Shown: positions 37,140 to 46,770, counted from the first letter of the stretch. The stretch: 64,000 bases of DNA from Verrucomicrobiota bacterium (GCA_013285645.1 JABDHJ010000007.1:49452-113451), one strand, 5' to 3'. Made by a program: numbers and translations. Notes: generated by a model not told the origin, from the sequence alone.

Positions 37140-37205
37140 GGAATAACCATAATCTAGATTGGCACTATCTTCAATTTTCCTCGTCCGCGCACCGTGTTTG
37201 TCTCT

Positions 37206-37885
37206 GCCATCCTGAAAGGATGGCAATCATATAGCCCAGGGTTGGCGCAGCAGCGTCTACCCTGGGTACAGAGTAAATATCCTCCAACCCTGAAAGGGTT
37301 GAATCTTCCCCGCCCCCTGCACACTCTCGTAGCCATGCCTCAATCTTTGGCGAATATTCTGGTTCACACGATTTTCTCTACCAAAGATCGACATCCCTAT
37401 CTACGTGACAAACCATTGCGCGAAGAACTACATCGTTACCTCGGTGGAATCCTGACGAATATCGCCTGCCCACCCATCATTGTCGGTGGCGCGGAAGACC
37501 ACGTTCATCTTCTCAACGGTCTGTCGCGCACTTGCGAACCGGCGGCGATGGTCAAGGAACTCAAACGCGGTTCCTCCCTATGGCTGAAGACCAAGGCCCC
37601 GGAGATGAAGGATTTCGCGTGGCAAAGCGGCTACGGGATATTTTCGATTGGCTTCTCGCAAATTGAAATGACCCGGAAATATATCGAGAGGCAGGAGGAG
37701 CATCATCGCACGGTTTCATTTCAGGATGAATTGCGGGAATTTCTGCGGCGTTATGAAGTCCAATTCGACGAGCGGTATGTTTGGGATTGATTCAACCCCT
37801 TCGGGGTAGACTGCCGTTGTGCTTACCTAGGGTAGGCGCTGCTGCGCCAACCCTAGGCTGTATGATCGCAACCCCGTTGGGGTTG
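37206..37885. mobile_element. REP-associated transposase element with inverted palindromic flanks
   Basis: Left flank: hairpin GCCATCCTGAAAGGATGGC (37206-37224), a complex palindrome TAGCCCAGGGTTGGCGCAGC...TACCCTGGGTA (37232-37268) and CAACCCTGAAAGGGTTG (37285-37301). Right flank: AACCCCTTCGGGGT near 37794, an inverted near-copy of the complex palindrome at 37824-37866, and CAACCCCGTTGGGGTTG (37869-37885). The two large palindromes differ at only a few positions over some 40 nt. Together with the Y1 transposase they look like a full REP/RAYT unit. Confidence 0.85.
37335..37790 (+). CDS. REP-associated tyrosine transposase (IS200-like Y1 HUH family)
   Basis: 151 residues. The HUH motif is His56-Val-His58 in GGAEDHVHLLNGL and the catalytic tyrosine is Tyr116 in MTRKYIERQEEHH. 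MPQSLANILVHTIFSTKDRHPYL is the usual N-terminus of this group. RAYT enzymes cut single-stranded DNA at REP hairpins. Both flanks carry palindromes resembling substrates. Confidence 0.93.
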   Translation: MPQSLANILVHTIFSTKDRHPYLRDKPLREELHRYLGGILTNIACPPIIVGGAEDHVHLLNGLSRTCEPAAMVKELKRGSSLWLKTKAPEMKDFAWQSGYGIFSIGFSQIEMTRKYIERQEEHHRTVSFQDELREFLRRYEVQFDERYVWD

Positions 37886-37894
37886 TAAGCAGCT

Positions 37895-38356
37895 TCAAAT
37901 ACCAACCACTTCAACCTCGAATCCGAGTTGTTCTCCCGCAATCGTTGAAACGCTTTTTACAAAAGCGCTTTGCAGTTTTTCAGCACCTTTTTTGGGTGTG
38001 ATAAAAACCAATCGATTCAATTTGAAATGCTGATTTTCTTTGTTGTGGACAGCCAATTTAAAAATATCCCGATAGAATTCAAAATGAGTGTTTTTTGGAG
38101 AAACCTTCATCTCAAAAGCAACTCCTTCATGCATATCTACTAAATCAATACGCTCATATCCCACGGCCAAAGCTGCTACTAGATATTCTCTAGAAAATCT
38201 TGCTCCAAAATGTTTTAAAACCGCATTTTGCCATTCACCGGATATTCGCTGTGCTGCTTTTGTTTGAGTGGAGACGTGCGATCCCTCGCTCCAATTTGCT
38301 TGATGAATCTGCTTCGCTATATCCACCACAATTGATTGCGATTTCTCAAACACCAC
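37895..38356 (-). CDS. Lone PD-(D/E)XK nuclease-like protein
   Basis: 153 residues, AT-rich DNA. The sequence YERIDLVDMHEGVAFEMKVSPKN holds Asp71, then Glu82-Met-Lys84, the spacing of a PD-(D/E)XK nuclease active site. N-terminal residues 1-60 are helical (AAQRISGEWQNAVLKHF). Restriction-like or DNA-repair nucleases are possible, but no methyltransferase, integrase or helicase is near. It sits just after the REP/RAYT element and upstream of nothing obvious. Confidence 0.6.
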   Translation of the reverse strand: MVFEKSQSIVVDIAKQIHQANWSEGSHVSTQTKAAQRISGEWQNAVLKHFGARFSREYLVAALAVGYERIDLVDMHEGVAFEMKVSPKNTHFEFYRDIFKLAVHNKENQHFKLNRLVFITPKKGAEKLQSAFVKSVSTIAGEQLGFEVEVVGI

Positions 38357-38358
38357 AA

Positions 38359-40089
38359 TTATTCCTCCAACGATCCATCCGTAATCGCGCCGAGATGGGC
38401 CTGGCTGACGTGGTCGGCGTACTTGGCTAGGACACCGCGGGTGAAGACGGGTTTGCGGAGCTTGAGGGCTTTGCGGCGCTTGGCGAGTTCGCGACCGGGG
38501 ACGTCGAGGTTGAGTTGGCGGGTGCTGGCATCGATGGTGATGTGGTCGCCGTTCTTGATCAGCGCGAGCGGGCCGCCGAGGTGCGCCTCGGGCGAGATGT
38601 GACCCACCACAAAGCCGTGCGTGCCGCCAGAGAAGCGTCCGTCGGTGATCAGCGCCACGCTTTTGCCGAGGCCGCGGCCCATGATGGCCGAGGTGGGCGA
38701 GAGCATTTCGCGCATGCCGGGACCGCCCTTGGGCCCCTCGTAGCGGATGACGATGACGTCGCCGGCCTTGATCTTGTTGTTGAGGATTGCCTGCATCGTC
38801 TCTTCTTCAGAATTGAAGACGCGGGCGGGGCCGGAGAATTTCTCACCTTCCTTGCCGGAGATTTTCGCCACGCCGCCCATGGGAGCGAGGTTGCCGTACA
38901 TGATCACAAGGTGGCTGGTCGGCTTGATCGGATTATCGAAGCCGCGGATGATGTCTTGGCCCGCCTCATAATCCTTCACGTTCTTCAAATTCTCGGCCAC
39001 GGTCTTGCCAGTCACGGTCAGGCAATCGCCGTGGAGTAGGCCCTTGTCGAGCAAGCGCTTCATCAACGGCGTGAGTCCACCAATGCCGACGAGTGCGGCC
39101 ATGACATACTTGCCGCTCGGCTTCAGGTCGGCGAGCACGGGGACGCGTTTGCCAATGCGCGTGAAGTCATCGAGGTTCAGCTTCACTCCCGCAGCGTGGG
39201 CGATGGCGAGCAAATGCAGCACGGCGTTGGTGGAACCGCCGAGGGCGATGACCACGGTGATGGCGTTCTCGAAGGCCTTCTTCGTCATGATGTCGAGCGG
39301 ACGAATGCCGAGATCGAGCAGACGATGAACTGCGGCGCCGGCGTTGAAGGCATCTTCCTTCTTGGCGGTGGAAATGGCGTTCTGCGCGGAGCTGTTGGGC
39401 AGGCTCATGCCGAGCGCTTCGATCGCGCAGGCCATGGTGTTGGCGGTGTACATACCGCCGCAAGAGCCGGGGCCGGGAATGGCACACTTCTCCAGGGTTT
39501 CGAGATCGGCGTCGCTCATCTTGCCTGCGGCGTGGCTACCCACGGCCTCGAAGACCGACACGATATCCACGTCACGCTTCTGAAAACAGCCGGGCAGAAT
39601 CGTGCCACCGTAAACGAACACCGACGGGCGATTCAGGCGCGCGATGGCCATGAGGCAACCAGGCATGTTCTTGTCGCAACCACCGATGGCGACGAGGCCG
39701 TCGAGCATTTCGCAGCCCATCACGGTCTCGATGGAATCGGCGATCACTTCGCGCGACACGAGCGAGTATTTCATTCCCTGCGTGCCCATGGAGATACCAT
39801 CGGAGATGGTGATGGTGTTAAAGATGAGCGGCTTGCTGCCCGCCTTGGCCACGCCTTCCGCCGAGGCGATGGCGAGCTTGTCGATGTGGATGTTGCAAGG
39901 CGTGACCTGACTCCAGGTCGAAGCGATGCCAATCTGGGATTTCTTGAAATCGCCGCGTTCGAACCCGACGGCATGAAGCATGGCTCGACTCTGCGCGCGT
40001 TCGGGGGCATCGACCAGCTTTCCCGACCAGTGACGTTGCAATGTGGGACGGGACTTCTTATTCGATTTCTTGGACGCGGATGATTTCAT
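38359..40089 (-). CDS. ilvD: Dihydroxy-acid dehydratase
   Basis: 576 residues. Iron-sulfur-cluster cysteines lie in [13 protein letters not shown] and [15 protein letters not shown], with further conserved segments [19 protein letters not shown] and [11 protein letters not shown]. It dehydrates dihydroxy-isovalerate and dihydroxy-methylvalerate in valine, leucine and isoleucine synthesis. The N-terminus is basic ([19 protein letters not shown]). Promoter-like boxes lie 9 nt upstream of the ATG. Confidence 0.96.
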   Translation of the reverse strand: MKSSASKKSNKKSRPTLQRHWSGKLVDAPERAQSRAMLHAVGFERGDFKKSQIGIASTWSQVTPCNIHIDKLAIASAEGVAKAGSKPLIFNTITISDGISMGTQGMKYSLVSREVIADSIETVMGCEMLDGLVAIGGCDKNMPGCLMAIARLNRPSVFVYGGTILPGCFQKRDVDIVSVFEAVGSHAAGKMSDADLETLEKCAIPGPGSCGGMYTANTMACAIEALGMSLPNSSAQNAISTAKKEDAFNAGAAVHRLLDLGIRPLDIMTKKAFENAITVVIALGGSTNAVLHLLAIAHAAGVKLNLDDFTRIGKRVPVLADLKPSGKYVMAALVGIGGLTPLMKRLLDKGLLHGDCLTVTGKTVAENLKNVKDYEAGQDIIRGFDNPIKPTSHLVIMYGNLAPMGGVAKISGKEGEKFSGPARVFNSEEETMQAILNNKIKAGDVIVIRYEGPKGGPGMREMLSPTSAIMGRGLGKSVALITDGRFSGGTHGFVVGHISPEAHLGGPLALIKNGDHITIDASTRQLNLDVPGRELAKRRKALKLRKPVFTRGVLAKYADHVSQAHLGAITDGSLEE

Positions 40090-40098
40090 GGAGGTTTA

Positions 40099-40127
40099 AG
40101 CCTACGAAACAACCTGGCCGCGAAAAA
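40099..40127 (-). promoter_or_regulatory. Putative promoter (TTTTTC-N17-TAGGCTTAAA) of ilvD
   Basis: Minus-strand TTTTTC (40127-40122) and TAGGCT (40104-40099) are separated by 17 nt, and the -10 box runs on into TAAA, exactly as at 36454-36482. The short distance to the ATG implies a very short leader. Confidence 0.5.
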
Positions 40128-40158
40128 GCGAAATTGTGAGACGAAGGATGAATTGGCC

Positions 40159-40246
40159 ACAAAAGAACGCAAGGAACACATAGAGGAAGGGAAGAAAGGC
40201 GAATTGTCCTTTGTCCGCTCTCTGTTTTCTTTGTGCTCTTTCGCAG
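40159..40246. repeat. Imperfect inverted repeat between ilvD and ppc
   Basis: AAAAGAACGCAAGGAACACA at about 40160-40180 pairs imperfectly with CTTTGTGCTCTTTCGC near 40229-40246. It follows the ppc stop on the minus strand and could act as a weak terminator. No gene is seen in this gap. Confidence 0.4.
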
Positions 40247-40260
40247 CTATATCTGCCTTC

Positions 40261-43032
40261 TCAACCCGTGTTCTTCAGGCCGCCGCTTACGCCGTTGATG
40301 GTGAGTTCGATGACGGCACGGATGGCGTCAGCTTCGGGGGTGGTCTTGTCTTCCATGCCGCGAAGACGGCGAATCATATCGACCTGGATGTAGTTGAGTG
40401 GATCGATGTAGGGGTTGCGGAGCTGTACGGACTTGGCGAGGACCGGCTCGCGTTCAAGCAGCGCTTTCTGGCCCGTGAGCGCGAGAATGGACATCTCCGT
40501 GCGGTGAAATTCCTCGGCCATGTTGTCGAAGATGCGGGTGCGGATCGATTCGTCCGGCACGAGCGAGGCATAGTGCGAGGCGATCTTAATGTCGGCTTTG
40601 AGAAGCGTCAGTTGCGCATTATCGATGGTCGCCTTGAAGAACATCCACTCCTTGTACATCGTCTTGAGCAGCGCGGCCTGCTCGGGTCCCTTCGCGGCGA
40701 ATTGATCGAGCGCGCTGCCGAGTCCGTACCAACCGGGGAAGACGAAGCGGCTTTGCATCCAGGAGAAGACCCATGGGATGGCGCGGAGATCTTCAACCGA
40801 TGTGGTGGCCTTGCGAAAGGTGGGACGCGAGCCGAGCTTGAGCCCGCTGATCTCCTCGATCGGCGTGGCGATGCGCCAGAATTCGATGAATTGCGGGTCT
40901 TTGTGGACGAGCGTCGCGTAGGCCGTATAGGCCAGCTTCGACATCTCGTTCATGGCCGCGCGCCAGGATTCGGGGACATTGGCTTCCTCCTGCGCGGCTT
41001 CAGCGCCGAGAAGGACGCCGTAGGCCATCTGCTCAATGATGCGGAAGGCGAGATCGGGATCGTGATAGCGGGTGGAGAGGACTTCGCCCTGCTCGGTGAC
41101 GCGAATCTTCGAGTCGTAACAACCGCAGGGCTGGGCCAGGATCGCCTTGGCCGCGGGGCCGCCACCGCGCGCGATACTGCCGCCGCGTCCGTGAAAAAGA
41201 GTGAGTCCAAGTTTCCTCTTTTTGCAAACGTCGGAGATGGTTTCCTGGGCCTGGAAGAGCGCCCAGTTGGCCGTGAGATAGCCGCAATCCTTGTTGCTGT
41301 CGGAGTAGCCCAGCATGATCATCTGGTGATCGTGGCGGGCGCGGAGATGCTTTCGGTAAGGCTCGCACTCGAACATCTGCTCAAGGATGCCGGGAGCGGC
41401 TTCAAGATCGCCGAGCGTTTCGAACAGTGGCGCAATGTCGAGCGTGACGCCGACGAGATGCTGAAAGACCATGACCTCGATGATGTCGGAAAGATCGTGC
41501 GTCATGCTGATGACATAGGCGCCGACGGCTTCCTCACCGAACAGTTCCTTGGCACGCTTGAGGACGCGGACCGAGCCGATGACATCGCTGGTTTCCGGAG
41601 TGAAATTGTCGGGAAGTTTTGGCGCGGGAGAGGTCAAAACCTGAATAAGCAACGCGAGGCGTTCCTCTTCCGAAAGCGATGAGTAATCGGGGTGCGCACC
41701 TGTGGCCGCAAGAATTTCCTTCATCGCCGTTTCGTGCCGCATGGAGTGCTGGCGAACATCGAGACGGGCGACGCTCAGGCCGAACAAAGTGACCTGCTGG
41801 CGGAGCCGATGAAGTTCGCCCTCGGCCAAAAGGGCGGCGCGGTGGGTTGAGAGACTCTCGCTGATGAGATCGAGGACTTCCTGGATGTCCCCGGTCTTGA
41901 CCGCGGTTTCCGAACCATCGCCAGGCTTGGGCTCGATCAGCCACTCGGGCCTTTCGGCCTTCTCGGCGATCAGAAGTCGTGATCGGACTGCCGCCAAGGC
42001 TAGCCTGTAGGGTTCATTGGGATAGCGGTCCTTGAGCGCCAGGATATCAGGATCGGTGGTCTGGTATGCATCAAGCCGCCGCTGCATTGCAGGGGAAATT
42101 TCATCCAGATGCGAAGAGACGGAGAGCAGCCGGGACAACCCACGCAAAGAAGCCTGGATTTTTTGCAGGGCCAGTTTGCGATGCAGCATGATTGTTTCGG
42201 CCGTGACTGCCGGAGTGACAAACGGATTGCCGTCGCGATCACCGCCCATCCAGGTGCCGAAAGTGATCCAACGCGTGGGTGCTTTGACCGTGGGATAGCT
42301 TTCCGCCAGCGCGCGTTCGAGTTCGTCCTGCAAAAGCGGCACGGTATTCCAGAGGGTCGTGTCGAAATACCAGAGACCGGTGCGGACTTCATCGGTGACG
42401 TGGGGCCGCGCCGTACGCGAGCGGTCGGTGAGCCAGAGTGCGGTGATTTCCCGTTCGAGTGCGCGAGGATTGGCGATGCCGGTGACTTCATCTTCAATGA
42501 AAGCCTCCGGATTATTCAACCGCTGTGAGAGCCGTTGAAGTTTATTGAGCATGGTGCGGCGCTTGGATTCAGTCGGGTGCGCCGTGAAAACAAGTTCGAT
42601 GGAGAGCTTTTCGAGTAACGACTGGACCTTCTCCGGCGAAACATTCCGGGCCTTGAGTTCCTGCAGGGCTGCGCCGATCGACTCGCGCATCGGTGGTGTT
42701 CCGGGCACGGCGTAATGCGCACGACGACGCTGACGCAAAAGACGAACGCGATGCGTTTCCTCCGCAAGGTTGACCAGTTCAAAGTAGACGGTGAAGGCCA
42801 TCGCCATGCGGCCCGCTTCGATGACGGTGAGATTGCGGACGGCGAGTTGGAGATCGCGGTCGGCATTGGCATCGCCCGCGCGGCTGCTTTTGGCCAACAG
42901 ACGGAGATTTTCCTCGAGGTCGAGGATCGGTTTGCCTTCAAGTTTGACGATGATTTCTCCCAGAATACGGCCCAGCTTCCGGATTTCGGCGGAGAGGGAT
43001 TCAGCGGTGCTTGCAGGGGGTACGGTGGCCAT
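40261..43032 (-). CDS. ppc: Phosphoenolpyruvate carboxylase
   Basis: 923 residues, full length. The catalytic histidine regions VFTAHPTESKRRTMLNKL and MLGYSDSNKDCGYLTANW, the loop FHGRGGSIARGGGP and the C-terminal YIDPLNYIQVDMIRR are present; the C-terminus ends with LTINGVSGGLKNTG, the allosteric-site end. It carboxylates PEP to oxaloacetate. A second large open frame on the other strand is only its shadow. Confidence 0.97.
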   Translation of the reverse strand: MATVPPASTAESLSAEIRKLGRILGEIIVKLEGKPILDLEENLRLLAKSSRAGDANADRDLQLAVRNLTVIEAGRMAMAFTVYFELVNLAEETHRVRLLRQRRRAHYAVPGTPPMRESIGAALQELKARNVSPEKVQSLLEKLSIELVFTAHPTESKRRTMLNKLQRLSQRLNNPEAFIEDEVTGIANPRALEREITALWLTDRSRTARPHVTDEVRTGLWYFDTTLWNTVPLLQDELERALAESYPTVKAPTRWITFGTWMGGDRDGNPFVTPAVTAETIMLHRKLALQKIQASLRGLSRLLSVSSHLDEISPAMQRRLDAYQTTDPDILALKDRYPNEPYRLALAAVRSRLLIAEKAERPEWLIEPKPGDGSETAVKTGDIQEVLDLISESLSTHRAALLAEGELHRLRQQVTLFGLSVARLDVRQHSMRHETAMKEILAATGAHPDYSSLSEEERLALLIQVLTSPAPKLPDNFTPETSDVIGSVRVLKRAKELFGEEAVGAYVISMTHDLSDIIEVMVFQHLVGVTLDIAPLFETLGDLEAAPGILEQMFECEPYRKHLRARHDHQMIMLGYSDSNKDCGYLTANWALFQAQETISDVCKKRKLGLTLFHGRGGSIARGGGPAAKAILAQPCGCYDSKIRVTEQGEVLSTRYHDPDLAFRIIEQMAYGVLLGAEAAQEEANVPESWRAAMNEMSKLAYTAYATLVHKDPQFIEFWRIATPIEEISGLKLGSRPTFRKATTSVEDLRAIPWVFSWMQSRFVFPGWYGLGSALDQFAAKGPEQAALLKTMYKEWMFFKATIDNAQLTLLKADIKIASHYASLVPDESIRTRIFDNMAEEFHRTEMSILALTGQKALLEREPVLAKSVQLRNPYIDPLNYIQVDMIRRLRGMEDKTTPEADAIRAVIELTINGVSGGLKNTG

Positions 43033-43186
43033 GAGGATAGTTCAGGAAACAGTGGGGCGAGATTGCCGGTTGTAAACCGGAAAACGCGGTCTTTCCGCAA
43101 GAGTCGTGCCAAGTACTGCGCACAGCAGTAAAGCAGAAAATTTGACGGAATTACGGAATTAACGGAATTTTGACAGAAAAGGTGCA

Positions 43187-43756
43187 ATGGAGCAGCCTTG
43201 GCAAGTGACTGTCTTAAGATCCGTCCTTGCGGTCGTTTTTTGCGCGGTCATTTGTCTATTCCTAGCCTTACGGATTTTGGGGGCATTTCAAGTGCCGATG
43301 ATACGACCTCCGCCAAGTCCATCTTATGAAGATGAAGCAGCCAGTGCGCCGGATTTTCTCAAACAATGCCAGCCCGATGAATTGCGAATTGTTACATTCG
43401 GACAAGGGGATTCCAGCAAAGAAGGCATCGGCCTCTCAAAGATCAACCTGACTACTGGCGCTTTCGAGGAGCGCGCAACCGATCACTATCGAGCTTTCGG
43501 ATTTACGTCCTCCGACATGCCTTTTCATCCCTACCGCGAAGATGTGTTAAAGAAGATAAGAGCAACCATCGCCGCGCTGCCACCGCCCTCACCTGAATCT
43601 TTCTTTCATTGGACATCCTACCGTCACAAGTACCACATGGCATTTTTTCGAAACGGCAGCATTTGTGTTTACGCTTATCCCGAAAACGCAGACAAATCGC
43701 CCTACTATCTTTTAGATTACATCCTAAACTACGGGCCCAATATAACGGGGCAATAA
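43187..43756 (+). CDS. Hypothetical membrane-anchored protein
   Basis: 189 residues with one N-terminal membrane helix (about 10-32), then an outside domain of beta style (ELRIVTFGQGDSSKEGIGLS, ESFFHWTSYRHKYHMAFFRN). No recognised family. The coding frame is confident from its codon use; the gene lies alone between ppc and the TerC gene. Confidence 0.6.
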   Translation: MEQPWQVTVLRSVLAVVFCAVICLFLALRILGAFQVPMIRPPPSPSYEDEAASAPDFLKQCQPDELRIVTFGQGDSSKEGIGLSKINLTTGAFEERATDHYRAFGFTSSDMPFHPYREDVLKKIRATIAALPPPSPESFFHWTSYRHKYHMAFFRNGSICVYAYPENADKSPYYLLDYILNYGPNITGQ

Positions 43757-43800
43757 GCAGATTCACGTAAAAGCTTTTACCTCTTTCCTTCACAGCTACA

Positions 43801-44736
43801 GTGCCGCTGATGGTTGAAACGCCCCTCAGCTTCTGGATCGGCTTTAATTTTGCCGTGATCGTGTTGCTGGTGCTGGACCTGACGGTGCTCAATCGCAAGC
43901 AGCACGTAGCGTCGATGCTGGAATCGATCCTGACCACACTGGTATGGGTGACCCTGGCAGTCGGGTTTGGCGGCTGGGTAACCTATGAGGAAGGCTGGGA
44001 GAAGGGATCGGAGTTCTTTGCCGGTTACGTGATCGAGTACTCGCTGAGCGTCGATAACCTCTTTCTCTTCGTCATGATCTTTGCCTCGTTCCAGATTGCG
44101 CAGGAACAGCAACGGCGGCTTCTCTTCTGGGGTGTGATCGGGGCGCTGCTGATGCGTGGGGCGATGATCGGGGCGGGAACCGCGTTACTGGATCGGTTCG
44201 AGTGGGTGATTTATCTCTTTGGCGCCTACATTCTCTATGCTGGCGTCGGCATGCTGCGGCATAAGGCGGGAGCTGAGATCAAGGTGGAGCGCCATTGGGT
44301 GATGCGATTCTCGCAGCGTTTTCTGCCCTTGAGCAGACACAACGATGGCCTTCATTTCTTCGTGCGGGAAGAAGGCCGGTTGAAGTTCACGAGGCTTTTT
44401 ATCGTGCTGCTGATGGTGGAACTGACCGACCTCGTTTTCGCGCTCGATTCCATCCCGGCGATCTTCGGCGTAACGACCGATCCGTTCATCGTCTACACGT
44501 CTAATGTCTGCGCGATCCTCGGACTGCGTTCGCTTTATTTCGTACTGGCCGGGGCGGTGAAGAACCTGGTTTATCTCCACATCGGACTGGCCGTCGTCCT
44601 GATCTTTATCGGGATGAAGATGGTCTGTGGCGGGTTTTTCCACGTTTCAACGGTGGCCTCACTCACTATCGTGGGAACGATTCTGGGCGTGTCCGTTGTG
44701 GCCTCTCTGGTAAAGACAGCGGGGAAGCGCGGATAG
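43801..44736 (+). CDS. TerC/Alx family membrane protein
   Basis: 311 residues starting at GTG 43801 (an ATG at 43810 is an alternative). Eight or nine membrane helices are visible. The signature SLSVDNLFLFVMIF and, in the second half, MVELTDLVFALDSIPAIF are those of TerC/Alx proteins, whose conserved acidic residues are linked to metal (manganese) export or membrane metal homeostasis and tellurite resistance. The precise substrate is not readable. It ends next to a composite repeat block. Confidence 0.92.
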   Translation: MPLMVETPLSFWIGFNFAVIVLLVLDLTVLNRKQHVASMLESILTTLVWVTLAVGFGGWVTYEEGWEKGSEFFAGYVIEYSLSVDNLFLFVMIFASFQIAQEQQRRLLFWGVIGALLMRGAMIGAGTALLDRFEWVIYLFGAYILYAGVGMLRHKAGAEIKVERHWVMRFSQRFLPLSRHNDGLHFFVREEGRLKFTRLFIVLLMVELTDLVFALDSIPAIFGVTTDPFIVYTSNVCAILGLRSLYFVLAGAVKNLVYLHIGLAVVLIFIGMKMVCGGFFHVSTVASLTIVGTILGVSVVASLVKTAGKRG

Positions 44737-44798
44737 CGCTTCCCCTGTCTGGGCGAACAACTCGATATCTCTGCGAGACTCTCGATTTTAGAAATGCT

Positions 44799-45110
44799 GT
44801 CATCCTGAACCACCGATGACAACGGTGGATGCTTCGGTTACACGCCGAAGGCGTGTCAGCACGGTAGCCGGTGGTTGAGCAGCAGCGACACCACCGGTCA
44901 ATGTGATAAAGGGATTTTATCCCGTAAGGGATAACAGCGCCGCGAGCCATTTAAACCGAGTTTGGTGGATTGGCCTCCCCTGCGATCCCTCCGGGATCGT
45001 TACGCGGAACAACAGTTTACCGGTGGTGTCGCTACGCTCAACCACCGGCTACGGTGCTTTAAAGCCTTCGGCTTATCCAAGTCCACTGCATCGTTACGGC
45101 TCAGGATGAC
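44799..45110. repeat. Composite palindromic repeat block, about 310 nt
   Basis: The outer ends GTCATCCTGA (44799) and TCAGGATGAC (45101) are inverted arms of the dispersed family. Inside are an inverted pair GTAGCCGGTGGTTGAGC...GCGACACCACCGGT (44864-44898 and 45019-45052, 34 of 35 matching), and small palindromes ACGCCGAAGGCGT, TTATCCCGTAAGGGATAA, GATCCCTCCGGGATC and AAAGCCTTCGGCTT. No coding signal. This fills almost all of the 406-nt gap between terC and the next gene. Confidence 0.85.
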
Positions 45111-45142
45111 GAATTGTTTCAAGCGCGGCTTTTGCAAGAATC

Positions 45143-46561
45143 TCACGGGGTCTGCTTCGTCTTCTCCATCAAGGTAAGGAGGACTTTGCCGAGTCCGTCG
45201 GCGATCGGTTTGATCTTGGGAGCGGCTTCAAAAACGTTAGGCGCGCCCGTTTTGATATAAATACCGGATGGCGTCAAAAACGAGATGGAATTGATGCTGG
45301 ATTTGGATCCACCCAGTTGCGGGTCATTGCCTTGGATTTTCTGCACGAGAGCGGTGGAAGCGGCGAGGATCGATTCGATCAGCAGGTCGAGCGAGTCGTC
45401 GGGATGCTCCCACACGATACCCTGTCCTTGGTCGGAATAGACGCGTGCCTGGCCGTCGGAAAAGACTGCGGTCAGCACACCCGAGGGGCCTTGTTCACCC
45501 ACGACGCCATAGATGGTTTTGGCTTCTTCGGGGGAAGGATGCACTCCGTTCTGACGAAGAAAATGCCAGGCCTGCGCGTAGTGAAGTGATTCTAGGTTTG
45601 ACGTGGCGATCACCGTTTGCCAGCGGGCAATCGCCTCTGCCGTTTGGCCCATCTGCAGGTAAGTCCGCGCGGCGTCGAACTCCGACCATGGGAAAGTCGT
45701 GCTATCGCCGCCGGGAGGTGGCCATTGATCCAGCGGTAGATTGCCGAAGAGTTTGTCTTTGACGGGATTTCGAATTGCCACTGTCGCGGGGACGGACGGA
45801 GCGGGGCGCGTCGGAGAGGGCGCTTTTATGGAGGATGCCACGTCCCTTTCTGGAATCTTTGGTTTTGTCAGCGGCACTGTCGCTTCCCTGATACTGTTCC
45901 GTACTTCAGCGGGCGAAGGCCTCCGGGGAGTGACTGAAATCCGACACCAGGGCAACTTATCCGAGAACGCCAGTTTGAGGGTGATGTACCAGGCGATCAA
46001 AGCGGTCACCAATGCCACCACCATCAGGATCACCCTCTCATTTCCATTTTCGAAATTGAGCGCGTCTTTGGATACCGTCTTGAGTGCATTATGACGTTGT
46101 AGATCGTCTGACATATAGTTTGCCGTGAAGCCAGTGACGTCCTTGACGATAATCGCGCTCAGGCAAACGAGCGGCAGAAATAAAATACAGAAGGAATAAC
46201 CGAAGCTGATGAAAGCCGTGCTCCATTGCCTCCACCACAGCAACGCATCGCCAAGGCTTCGCGAAAGACAGGAAACAGCAAACAACAAGCCTCCCGCACC
46301 GGCCACTACAAGCGACAAAGTGGAGAGAGTGTCCTGGTTAATCGTTGACGCTTCTTGAAGAACATTCTTGGCGCCTTTGATTGCTGCCTGTGTAGCAGCG
46401 TCGGCCGTTTGGCCCTGGGTAAACGGGACGATCACGGCATAGAGAATCTCAATCTCCAAGTAGAGGACCCCCAGTGCAATGCCAAATGAGAGGACAGCAA
46501 GGACACATCGTTTCAGGAAATCGAGGACTATCATATGGGATCGCTGATCGGATTCATCCAC
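45143..46561 (-). CDS. Uncharacterised multi-spanning membrane protein with soluble C-terminal half
   Basis: 472 residues; ATG 46534 is an alternative start. Hydrophobic segments at about 12-40, 85-105, 110-140 and 180-205, then a Pro-rich linker (APSPTRPAPSVPA) and a soluble region with TPR-like AARTYLQMGQTAEAIARWQTVIA and a beta-rich C-terminal part (GIVWEHPDDSLDLLIESIL). I do not recognise a family. Flanked by repeat blocks on both sides. Confidence 0.6.
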   Translation of the reverse strand: MDESDQRSHMIVLDFLKRCVLAVLSFGIALGVLYLEIEILYAVIVPFTQGQTADAATQAAIKGAKNVLQEASTINQDTLSTLSLVVAGAGGLLFAVSCLSRSLGDALLWWRQWSTAFISFGYSFCILFLPLVCLSAIIVKDVTGFTANYMSDDLQRHNALKTVSKDALNFENGNERVILMVVALVTALIAWYITLKLAFSDKLPWCRISVTPRRPSPAEVRNSIREATVPLTKPKIPERDVASSIKAPSPTRPAPSVPATVAIRNPVKDKLFGNLPLDQWPPPGGDSTTFPWSEFDAARTYLQMGQTAEAIARWQTVIATSNLESLHYAQAWHFLRQNGVHPSPEEAKTIYGVVGEQGPSGVLTAVFSDGQARVYSDQGQGIVWEHPDDSLDLLIESILAASTALVQKIQGNDPQLGGSKSSINSISFLTPSGIYIKTGAPNVFEAAPKIKPIADGLGKVLLTLMEKTKQTP

Positions 46562-46648
46562 TAGTTGAAGATGACTCTCTGCAGGAATTATCCAATACCT
46601 AAACAGATCAGCAATGAAATTGGCTCAGCACGGACAGCAGACCGAACT

Positions 46649-46757
46649 GATCCTTCGACAGGCTCAGGATGACTAATACTAAAGGTGAGAGTTTCGCAGA
46701 GATCTCACGTTTGTCCGGGCCCCCGAAGCAAAGGCACCGTCGCACGGAGTGCGACGG
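46649..46757. repeat. Dispersed palindrome arm plus CCGTCGCA hairpin
   Basis: 46649-46673 carries the GATCCTTCGACAGGCTCAGG form of the dispersed family. 46737-46757 is an inverted repeat CCGTCGCA/TGCGACGG with a 5-nt loop, directly downstream of the guaB3 stop on the minus strand, and could stop its transcript. Confidence 0.75.
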
Positions 46758-46770
46758 CTACCTCTGAGGC

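Noticed and set aside
37206..37885. CRISPR-like array from the repeated hairpins
   Set aside because: The repeats are palindromes of different sequence without regular spacers; they fit a REP/RAYT unit.
39196..40083. Plus-strand frame of 295 codons opposite ilvD
   Set aside because: Shadow of ilvD, which is clear on the minus strand.
40153..41682. Plus-strand open frame of 509 codons opposite ppc
   Set aside because: It is the shadow of ppc. Its translation has no domain features, while the minus-strand frame is a full-length PEP carboxylase.
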